Source: Synechococcus sp. CC9616
Lineage (GTDB): Bacteria; Cyanobacteriota; Cyanobacteriia; PCC-6307; Cyanobiaceae
Reading direction: 5' to 3'
Length of the DNA stretch: 64,000 nt
NCBI RefSeq assembly: GCF_000515235.1
Contig: NZ_KI911558.1
Coordinates: 809,662 to 873,661 of the forward strand
Shown here piece after piece: positions 57,856 to 64,000 of this stretch. The position numbers and the translations under genes were made by a program. How positions within the stretch are numbered: the first letter of the stretch is position 1; each line of letters begins with the position of its first letter. Below the pieces are notes generated by a model. The model had not been told where the DNA came from, ran no database searches, and saw nothing but the letters and a program-made list of their open reading frames with translations.

Positions 57856-58146
57856 ATGAAATTATTGATCCTTAGCGCCCTTGCGCTTCTAATTCATCCG
57901 CCTGCAAACGCAAATCTAATCAATTCAAGAGAATACAATTGGTTCTTACTTGGAAGAGTGGTGGGAGCCACTAAGGTTGTCTGCAGAGAAAAGGTGAACG
58001 TCAACAAGCGGAACGTCTATGCCGACTCCAGGGAGATATTCAACGACACCAGAGAAATCCTGCCCGAGGAAATTGTTAAGCAAGCCTGGCAGGATTTAAG
58101 ACGCAATTGCAAAAAGATTGGGGGTGTAGACATCGGAGAACTATGA
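57856..58146 (+). CDS. Small exported protein, 96 aa
   Basis: The start MKLLILSALALLIHPPANA is a signal peptide. The mature part has two Cys (VVCREKV and RRNCKKIGG) likely to form a disulphide and ends DIGEL. The layout (short exported, two or three Cys) resembles the minus-strand neighbour at 57375, but sequence similarity is not obvious. Not recognised. Confidence 0.6.
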   Translation: MKLLILSALALLIHPPANANLINSREYNWFLLGRVVGATKVVCREKVNVNKRNVYADSREIFNDTREILPEEIVKQAWQDLRRNCKKIGGVDIGEL

Positions 58147-58230
58147 AACAAACCGTACGATTCTTTCATTATCATCAGCCATCCAAGCCTCTGATTCCCG
58201 ACCTAAATCCTGATAACAATTAATCACTCG

Positions 58231-59226
58231 ATGAGTCGTCCTATTCCAGCCCATCTACTGATCACCGGTGCCAGCTCAGGGATTGGGCTTGAGGCTGCCA
58301 AAGCATTGGCATACGAAGGCCATGTCCTCACGCTTCCCTGCCGTACCCAGAGCCGCTGCGACCAAACCAGAGCTGCGTTGCTGCAATCAGGAGCTGATCC
58401 AAAACAATTGGATTGTCCCGTGGTCGACCTGGCAGATCTCAACAGCGTGGAGCGGGGCTGCCAAAGCTGGCTGGCGGAAGCAAAACCACTCGATGGTCTG
58501 ATCCTCAATGCGGGATTGCAACGAGCGGGGACCAAACAACCGTGTTTCAGCCCGCAAGCCATCGAGCTCACCTTTGCCGTGAACCATCTGGCCCATCAAC
58601 TGATGGCGATGCGTCTGATGCCTTTGCTGCAACCGAACAACCATTCGAGGATTGTGATCACCGCATCCGATGTCCATAACCCTGCCTCTGGCGGAGGACG
58701 CGTTGGCAATCCGGCAGGGCTAGGAGACATGGAAGGACTGAACAAGGGCGCCGGTTTCGAGATGGTCGATGGCAGCAGTCGCTTTGATGCCGACAAGGCC
58801 TACAAGGACAGCAAACTCTGCAATGTGTTGATGGGTCGTGAGCTGGCACGACAGTTGCATGGGTTTGGACGAGCAGTGCCAGTGATTACATGGAGTCCAG
58901 GGCTGGTGATCCCGAAAAGCTCCGAGGGATTTTTCCGAACAAGCCGCCATGAAAATCCCATTGGCCTGGCGTTATTCAGCTTTGTGGCCCGTGACTTGTT
59001 GCGCCTGACGGAATCAACGTCAACCGCTGGCAGGCTTCTGTCCGCTTTGGCCACGGAACAGACATTCGCTCAGCCCGGCTTCGCGTACTTCAGCAATCAC
59101 CTGATCGGCCCCGGGCGCCATCGATTTGAACCCAAGGACACCAGCGAAGAAGCAAACGACGCTGCCAAAGCAGAGCGGTTGTGGCGGTTGAGTGTTGACC
59201 TGATGACGCAGACCTGCCAGATATGA
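58231..59226 (+). CDS. SDR, protochlorophyllide-reductase-like
   Basis: A 331-aa SDR with LLITGASSGIGLEAAKAL (cofactor), LDGLILNAGLQ (NAG motif), VITASDVHNPAS (catalytic Ser) and AYKDSKLCNVLMGREL (Tyr/Lys). The long C-terminus and the Y-K-D-S-K pattern resemble the light-dependent protochlorophyllide oxidoreductase and retinol dehydrogenase branch. The Cys pattern of true POR is not clearly present, so chlorophyll synthesis is not implied. It overlaps the EamA gene by 4 nt. Confidence 0.85.
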   Translation: MSRPIPAHLLITGASSGIGLEAAKALAYEGHVLTLPCRTQSRCDQTRAALLQSGADPKQLDCPVVDLADLNSVERGCQSWLAEAKPLDGLILNAGLQRAGTKQPCFSPQAIELTFAVNHLAHQLMAMRLMPLLQPNNHSRIVITASDVHNPASGGGRVGNPAGLGDMEGLNKGAGFEMVDGSSRFDADKAYKDSKLCNVLMGRELARQLHGFGRAVPVITWSPGLVIPKSSEGFFRTSRHENPIGLALFSFVARDLLRLTESTSTAGRLLSALATEQTFAQPGFAYFSNHLIGPGRHRFEPKDTSEEANDAAKAERLWRLSVDLMTQTCQI

Positions 59227-60074
59227 CAGGGGTGCTTGCGGCGCTGGGAGCCGCTCTGGCCTGGACATCGGCGAGTGCTTTGTGGCGTTCCTTAAGCCAT
59301 GTTGGATCGGCCCTGCAGCTGAACTGCCTCAAGAACAGCTTGGCGACGATGCTGTTTCTGCCGATCCTGCTCACCCTTCCCTGGAGCGAGTTTCCAATCG
59401 AGAGCCTTCTGCTGCTGGCCAGCGGCGTGATTGGAATTGCACTCGGCGACAGTTTTTATCTTGCTGCCTTGAGAAGGCTTGGTACCCGGCGCACTCTGAC
59501 GGTGGAAGCCATCGGGCCTGTTCTCGCCAGTATCGGAACAGTCAGCCTGGCAAGGGAATCCCTCACTCTTCAAGCCTGGATTGGAGCGGCATTGGTGAGC
59601 ACGGCGGTGTTGTTGATCGCCTGGCCCAATGGTTCAGATGATTACAGCTCCTTCAACCGAGATGGACTGCTCTGCTCCTTGATGGCGGTGATCTGTGGAC
59701 TGAGCGGTGCCTTCCTGGCTCGCCAGGTCCTGGTGGGAGGTGATCTGTCTGCTCTGCAGAGTGCTGCCATCCGGCTGCTCGGAGGAGCTTTGGCCCTGCT
59801 GCCCTTTTCTGCTCGGGCATGGCGCAAACTGCCAAACCAGTCAGCCGCCATCAATGGGCGGCTGATGATCGCCACCGTGCTGGGCACCAATCTCGGCATC
59901 GGACTGCAGCAAGTGGTGTTCCAACAGCTGCCGGTTGGACCTGGCGTGACTCTGATGAGCACTGCCCCTGTGATGGCACTCGTGGCAGCGCGTTTTGAAG
60001 GCGATCCGCTTCAGCCGCGGGGAATTGGGGCTGCGCTGCTGGCCGTGGCTGGAGTGGCCTTCACCAGTCTTTGA
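59223..60074 (+). CDS. EamA/DMT superfamily transporter
   Basis: A 283-aa protein with about ten hydrophobic segments in two EamA repeats (about 1-135 and 145-283), each ending in the glycine-rich motif seen as IGIALGDSFYLAALRRLG and GTNLGIGLQQVVFQQLPVG. Substrate unknown; family members export or import amino acids, nucleotides and drugs. It is translationally coupled to the SDR. Immediately after its stop lies a phage RNA-polymerase remnant. Confidence 0.85.
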   Translation: MTGVLAALGAALAWTSASALWRSLSHVGSALQLNCLKNSLATMLFLPILLTLPWSEFPIESLLLLASGVIGIALGDSFYLAALRRLGTRRTLTVEAIGPVLASIGTVSLARESLTLQAWIGAALVSTAVLLIAWPNGSDDYSSFNRDGLLCSLMAVICGLSGAFLARQVLVGGDLSALQSAAIRLLGGALALLPFSARAWRKLPNQSAAINGRLMIATVLGTNLGIGLQQVVFQQLPVGPGVTLMSTAPVMALVAARFEGDPLQPRGIGAALLAVAGVAFTSL

Positions 60075-60886
60075 AGCTTCAGGAAGCTGGAGCTACTGAC
60101 TACGTGATTGATGGCTCAATGCTCGTCTACAACCACGACACCAGTCAGTACGTAGACCGCTCGGTCTGCAAGCGGCCATCGATGTGTACGGCCTACAGGG
60201 CCTCCTGGAAGTCGAAGAATGAGTACGTCACCGATGAGCTTGAAGAAATAGCTTCAGGCCTCAAGGATGTCCACTTCTCGCTAACAGACAAGGTGGTGGT
60301 GACTAACGCTGTCATTACTGGCCATGCCGCAGCCTTCCCGCTGCTAGAGGAACTGAATCAGTGGTTCAAACATCTGGCCAAAGCGTGTCTAGGTAACGAC
60401 CTGGAGTACGTCACTTGGTACACCCCTAACGGCTCCAAAGTCGTTCAGGAGTACCGGGAGATGTTGACTGAGCGGGTGACTACATACGCCATGGGTAGTG
60501 GTAGTTACTGGCGGCCGCTGAAAGATCACAAGTGAAACAGGAACGGTCGTTCACAAATCACATTCCAGACCGGATGGGGCGATCTCTAAGAGTCAAAGAC
60601 TCAGACCGCTTTGGGTGCCAACTGGACCCACTCACAGGATGCCTGCATCATGCATGAAACCCTCTGTACTTGGGATCAGCCCTTCTATGCCGTCCACGAT
60701 TGTTTCTATGGCCCTGCGGGGACAATGGATGCACTCTGTGGCAAAGCAAGAAAGGCCTTCAGTGATGTGGTCAACTTCGACTGCTTGGGCACGCTTATGA
60801 ACACCAATTAGCTGGACATCGATAAGCCCCACAAGGGCAAGGCAGACATCTCTGAGTGCGTTAATTCGCCTTATATTTTCTCCTAA
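60075..60886 (+). pseudogene. C-terminal remnant of a T7-like phage RNA polymerase
   Basis: The frame running from about 60071 to TAA 60884 reads as the last 270 residues of a single-subunit phage RNA polymerase. VDRSVCKRPSMCTAY aligns without gaps to the T7 block holding Lys631 and Tyr639 (here codons 60170 and 60194). YVTWYTPNGSKVVQEY matches T7 HWVTPDGFPVWQEY. GANWTHSQDA matches APNFVHSQDG. FYAVHDCFYG keeps the His-Asp of T7 His811/Asp812 (Asp at 60698). The C-terminus YIFS resembles T7 FAFA. In-frame stops are TGA 60533, TAA 60587 and TAG 60809. No other phage gene is certain nearby. Confidence 0.85.
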
Positions 60887-60901
60887 ATGAGTGCTCACCG
60901 T

Positions 60902-61207
60902 TCAGCTCCTTCTCACCCATTGGGGTGAACCCTGGAACCAATCACCCAAATCATCACGCGAGCCCTTGAAATGATCTTCACTGGTTTGCCCGGGTAGATT
61001 CATTTGTTGCATAAATCCGTTAACAGATTCCTGACCAAGATGACCTTTGGCTTGAATGGATCTGGCTTTGCGAAGCCAATGCCAAACCGTTGAGTTTCTG
61101 TCTGCATGTTTCTGCACAAGAATCCTTTCATCCAAACTTACGTGTTCGTTTCTAGACAAACGGGTCAGGATATCTTGGAGTAAAAGTCTTGTTTTCGTGG
61201 TAAGCAT
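60902..61207 (-). CDS. Conserved picocyanobacterial small protein, 101 aa
   Basis: A soluble helical protein. The N-terminal half contains LLLQDILTRLSRNEHVSLDERI and HWLRKARSIQAKG, and it ends DDLGDWFQGSPQWVRRS. This ending is one I associate with a picocyanobacterial family of unknown function; that is recollection, not search. It sits 16 bases beyond the phage-polymerase remnant on the opposite strand. Confidence 0.6.
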   Translation of the reverse strand: MLTTKTRLLLQDILTRLSRNEHVSLDERILVQKHADRNSTVWHWLRKARSIQAKGHLGQESVNGFMQQMNLPGQTSEDHFKGSRDDLGDWFQGSPQWVRRS

Positions 61208-61455
61208 CAGAAGGAAATCTGGTCAGTAAATCGTAGTAAGAAAGTATTAGGTATCTGCAATTTCTCGAAATCCTTACAAAACCACAAAACTGCTTTGGTT
61301 GCGCTACTTAAGTGTCGTTAAATAATTGCTTGCTTTTATCCTTGCCCTTTTAATTGATCAGTTTTCTGCATCTAAGTCGGAGAATTGTTTCGTTGGCTAC
61401 TCAATCCTTTGAAATGTTGTGGTCCATACCATTTACGACGTTGACATACGATCAC

Positions 61456-61499
61456 CCCCCTGAGATCTATTGGAATCAGGGGGATGTTTCGGCTCCCCC
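61456..61499. other. Two mutually exclusive hairpins sharing a GGGGG strand
   Basis: CCCCCTGA (61456-61463) pairs with TCAGGGGG (61476-61483) as an 8-bp stem. GGGGG at 61479-61483 can pair instead with CCCCC at 61495-61499. Overlapping alternatives of this kind occur in attenuators, but no downstream gene is clear. Confidence 0.3.
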
Positions 61500-61522
61500 A
61501 CATACACCATTAATAGTTTGAG

Positions 61523-61580
61523 TCTGGCTCGGTTCACCCGAGAGTATGTCCGTGGAAATCGGACCTCTACTTTGGCCAGA
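61523..61580 (+). other. Three-way-junction-like inverted repeats
   Basis: TCTGG (61523-61527) pairs with CCAGA (61576-61580). Inside lie CTCGG-TTCAC-CCGAG (61528-61542) and GTCCG-TGGAAAT-CGGAC (61548-61564), each a perfect 5-bp stem. It is reminiscent of a degenerate tRNA-like fold but lacks a normal T-arm and U33, so it is not called a tRNA. Confidence 0.3.
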
Positions 61581-62086
61581 GTACATAGGCGCACGAGATA
61601 CAAAGTGCTGCCAATCCGTGTGGGGCTTTCAAGTTTCGACCTCCGGAAACCTAGGGAAATGCGTACTTCTACACAGCAACTTTAAAATGACACACCTTAG
61701 GAGGCTTAAAGACGAAACTCTGTTCCTTCTAAACACAATATCAACATACAGATAGCGACACCGAAGGTGGAGCGATCCTAATAACATCAACACCTTGCAG
61801 ACAACTTATTGGCGGCCACTGCCATTAAGTGTGGTGTAACATAAATCTTACACTTTAATGAGAAAGCCCTGTAAAGGGAATAGTTATCAGGTTGCTTACT
61901 GTTGGAGACCCTCCTCCTGTGCCTTTCGAGTTACGAACAGATACAGGGACTATGACAACCGACCTCGGAAGGGTAGGTGTTATGGAGCATGAGTTTAGAG
62001 ATCTCCCCTGCTGGACAATCTCACAGCTGCAATTGCTAAGGCTCCACTTTGTTGTCCTCCAGCACTGACAATAACCTGCTGGCAAC

Positions 62087-62108
62087 CTAGGGACGTGGTG
62101 CTCCCTAG
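62087..62108. repeat. Perfect 7-bp inverted repeat
   Basis: CTAGGGA (62087-62093) and TCCCTAG (62102-62108) flank an 8-nt loop. No T-run follows on either strand. Function unknown. Confidence 0.3.
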
Positions 62109-62437
62109 TGTGGATATGCTGTGGGACTGGAGGCGGTTCTTCATTTCCCTCTACTTTCCTCTTTTCCAATAAATTTTTCGTGTCTTAGTATTACTCAGCG
62201 AATGTAATCTTTACATCTTATAGAGTTTCTTCATTTCTTCACTTCTTACCTAGCCGATTATTTTCCCGATCGACCTTTTCCACTGATGCTAGTACATTTA
62301 TAGGGTGCAATTCCTTATGTCAGTATTACAGACAACATCATCCCGCCCTTGTCAGGCATAGACCAATTTTTGAAGACATTAAACGATATCAAAAGGGAGA
62401 TATACAATCCTATAGATGAACGCATTTGTAGCAACAA

Positions 62438-62560
62438 TCACTTTCCATAAAGGCGATCGATCTTTCTCTTTTGCTCGGCCAATCGTAATTCCTCAGGGGA
62501 ATGCACGGGCCAGCGATTAAAACGCAGGCAACGAATATATGTTAACCACCAATATTCCAT
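62438..62560 (-). CDS. Small Trp-rich protein, 40 aa
   Basis: A complete minus-strand frame. The translation begins MEYWWLTYIRCLRFNRWPVH and ends RKIDRLYGK. Trp-rich start plus basic tail is protein-like, and the reading frame is much better than the antisense alternative (34 codons, plus strand). No Shine-Dalgarno is seen. Family not identified. Confidence 0.45.
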   Translation of the reverse strand: MEYWWLTYIRCLRFNRWPVHSPEELRLAEQKRKIDRLYGK

Positions 62561-62711
62561 AGCTACATGCTAGCAAAAGCCAACAGTCCGTAGCAAACTA
62601 AGTATTAGTTACTTCTTCAGCATGGAACTTTAACAATAAGCCTTCTTGTTGGATTCTGGTGTGGCTATAACTTCCCTCGATATGGCAGAAAAGCGAAAGA
62701 CCAACAGGTAA

Positions 62712-63239
62712 TCACTCTGGCATCAATACGGTATCTATCACATGAATAATGCCATTCGTACTTTCAATATCAGTTGCTAAAACAGTGGCGTTATTGATAA
62801 AAACTTTACCGTCTAATATTTTAATCGAGACCGATTGACCATTTAATGTTTCAGCACTTGACAACTTAATGACGTCAGCAGCTTTAACATCTCCTGCCAC
62901 GACGTGATATGTAAGAATATCAGTAAGCTTTTGCTTATTCGCAGGCATTAATAACATTTCGACCGTGCCAGCAGGAAGCATTGCGAAAGCCTCATCGGTT
63001 GGAGCGAAGATGGTAAAAGGTCCTTCACTCTTTAAGGTTTCAACAAGCCCAGCCGCACCAAGCGCAGCAGCCAATGTTTCGAAGTTGCCTGCTGAAATAG
63101 CAGTTTCAACTACGTCCTTGGAGGGCATGGAGTGATCTTCGTCGCCCATATGACCACCCGAGTAAGCGTTCGTAGAGGTCAGAAGACTCAATGACAAAGC
63201 AGCAATGCCTAGACGAAACGAAGTGTTGAAAAATTTCAT
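62712..63239 (-). CDS. Exported fasciclin (FAS1) domain protein
   Basis: A 175-aa protein with a signal peptide ([20 protein letters not shown], cleavage near NAYSG) and one FAS1 domain. Its landmarks are [20 protein letters not shown], the H1 box [26 protein letters not shown] and the H2 box [16 protein letters not shown]1 proteins act in adhesion and envelope functions in bacteria. AT-rich codons. It is transcribed leftward into the region of small genes. Confidence 0.92.
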   Translation of the reverse strand: MKFFNTSFRLGIAALSLSLLTSTNAYSGGHMGDEDHSMPSKDVVETAISAGNFETLAAALGAAGLVETLKSEGPFTIFAPTDEAFAMLPAGTVEMLLMPANKQKLTDILTYHVVAGDVKAADVIKLSSAETLNGQSVSIKILDGKVFINNATVLATDIESTNGIIHVIDTVLMPE

Positions 63240-63547
63240 TTTAAGGTAGCGGGTACATCAAACTTAACAAGATGCTCTCACCAAGCGCGGGCTTTTGGCT
63301 TAGGTGAAATTACTTAAGCCATTATCATTGAAATCAGTTTGCAATGTTCATCACAGAACGTTTTGTTGGGCTCCATAACAAGCGTTAATACTTGCCTGAT
63401 GATTTGTACTTAACGTGAACATTAAGCCTGCTACAGAGTCACCTAGACTCCACCCTGAGACATCTGAAACAACATTTGATTAATATCTTTCACTTACCAA
63501 GATTGATTATCCACTCCTTACCTATCTAATCAACTCTCTAATTAATA
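63240..63547. other. 308-nt AT-rich intergenic region
   Basis: Lies between two divergent genes and so should hold both promoters. No ORF above about 20 codons has an RBS. I see no clear operator or RNA. Confidence 0.5.
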
Positions 63548-63885
63548 ATGTCCGAACATTTCGCTAAATGGTCGCCCCATGCAGATCGTTGGTTCTCCTG
63601 GGAAGTTGACTCTGAAGACTCAAATGCCCCTCTAAACATCCGTAGTTGGACCCCAACAGACGTTCAACGCCGCCAAAACGTGACTCTAAGCAAGAATTTC
63701 TTGCTCGCCTTGGCCATGAACCTACAGACGAACGTGACCTAGAGGAGATTCGTCCCGAATTAGTTACTAACGTTGCGGATAATCCTGCTCTTTACTATCC
63801 AGGCGAGAGTGAAGATGCCGCTGCTAGCAGATATTATGAGTGCCCAACACCTGCCTCAGCTGGTTATTTGACTCGTCAGGCTTGA
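63548..63885 (+). pseudogene. Frameshifted small gene at the right edge
   Basis: The first frame from ATG 63548 reads MSEHFAKWSPHADRWFSWEV and stays protein-like to about 63690. The following frame, open from 63646 to 63885, reads SKQEFLARLGHEPTDERDLE through LYYPGESEDAAASRYYE. Together they look like one acidic protein of about 110 residues with a single-base deletion (shift to the -1 frame) near 63650-63700. It could be a sequencing error, a young pseudogene or a real frameshift event. Not recognised. Confidence 0.5.
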
Positions 63886-63963
63886 TATACACCCTAGGAG
63901 TATTTCAACATAAATTTCCGGAGGGGTACGCACATTGGAGGACGACCCCGCTATCCCCGTATA

Positions 63964-63990
63964 CCCCTCTGCTTAAGAAAAACAGAGGGG
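63964..63990. terminator. 8-bp hairpin near the right edge
   Basis: CCCCTCTG (63964-63971) pairs with CAGAGGGG (63983-63990) around an 11-nt A-rich loop. G-rich sequence follows on the plus strand, so a terminator role is uncertain. Confidence 0.3.
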
Positions 63991-64000
63991 CGGGGAGGGG

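Larger units (their letters stand above)
61208..62437. other. 1.2-kb AT-rich gap without a confident gene
   Basis: Nothing here is convincing as a protein gene. Frames of 60-104 codons exist on both strands (for example 61470-61685 plus and 61855-62169 minus) but lack Shine-Dalgarno signals and recognisable domains. One start-less frame about 61868-62057 (contains VGDPPPVPFELRTDTGTM) is mildly protein-like. Several good hairpins are present, listed separately. It may hold decayed genes flanking the phage fragment. Confidence 0.45.

Noticed and set aside
60532..60660. Second-frame continuation of the phage polymerase (frameshift model)
   Set aside because: A +1 frame reads openly here, but the original frame already gives sensible matches (FQTGWGDL before the stop and SKTQTALGANWTHSQD after it), so nonsense changes alone explain the remnant better.
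61523..61580. Degenerate tRNA
   Set aside because: The two inner stems fit a D-arm and anticodon arm in size, but there is no T-arm with TTCRA in the right place, U33 is missing and the acceptor stem is only 5 bp.
1..64000. CRISPR arrays, insertion sequences or rRNA genes
   Set aside because: No regularly spaced repeats of 24-40 bases, no transposase-like protein and no rRNA sequence were seen on reading through the window.

Overview
The window looks like a chromosome segment of a marine unicellular picocyanobacterium, most likely Synechococcus sub-cluster 5.1. The reasons are a photosystem I subunit (PsaK), a glucosylglycerol-phosphate synthase with its own uptake system, a B12-dependent class II ribonucleotide reductase, both SphX/PstS- and PhnD-type phosphorus uptake genes, paired DUF2499/DUF3593 proteins, dense GC-rich core genes, and several AT-rich islands of tiny genes. 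This is inferred from gene content; no 16S or other species marker lies in the window.

Layout. 0-2.4 kb: end of a pst operon (pstB), tRNA-Ser(GGA), a plant-type ferredoxin and an inositol-phosphatase-like gene. 2.8-7.1 kb: hisZ, a bacterial-type ferredoxin, htpG, rpmB and a secreted peroxiredoxin. 7.2-12.6 kb: a compatible-solute operon, ggpS-ggtB-ggtC-ggtD-ggtA, in which every junction is a 4-nt ATGA overlap. 12.7-14.1 kb: a small membrane ORF and a phosphate-binding protein. 14.2-25.2 kb: csaB, DUF2499/DUF3593, psaK, dxs, ilvA, scpB, yggT and mfd. 25.3-31.9 kb: secreted proteins, ctpA, ispG, a family-4 uracil-DNA glycosylase and an aminotransferase. 31.9-35.7 kb: a phosphonate/phosphite-type ABC transporter with an adjoining SGNH hydrolase. 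35.8-46.9 kb: a group-3-like sigma factor, a DUF92 protein, rsmE, an ABC ATPase, hslO, prfC and nrdJ. 46.9-47.1 kb: tRNA-Ser(TGA) and its terminator.

From about 47 kb to the right edge the DNA is AT-richer and more patchy. It carries a CPA1 antiporter, a TPR protein, a cluster of tiny secreted, membrane and cytosolic genes (50.7-54.2 kb), a ribbon-helix-helix/GIY-YIG-like gene pair, a dead secreted-protein gene with three in-frame stops, two SDRs, a LOG-family protein, an EamA exporter, a fasciclin-domain protein and a frameshifted gene at the right edge. The most unusual item is at 60.07-60.89 kb. It is the C-terminal third of a T7-like phage RNA polymerase, with the catalytic Lys, Tyr and Asp motifs still readable but three in-frame stop codons, wedged between the EamA gene and a conserved small host gene.

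How the parts fit together: phosphate scavenging (PstB, PstS, the PhnDCE-like system and two candidate Pho boxes), salt acclimation (glucosylglycerol synthesis and recapture, Na+/H+ antiport) and isoprenoid/photosynthesis functions (Dxs, IspG, PsaK, DUF92/VTE6-like, CPP1-like, POR-like SDR) dominate. Starts were chosen by family length, signal-peptide position and Shine-Dalgarno evidence; alternatives are stated where they matter.
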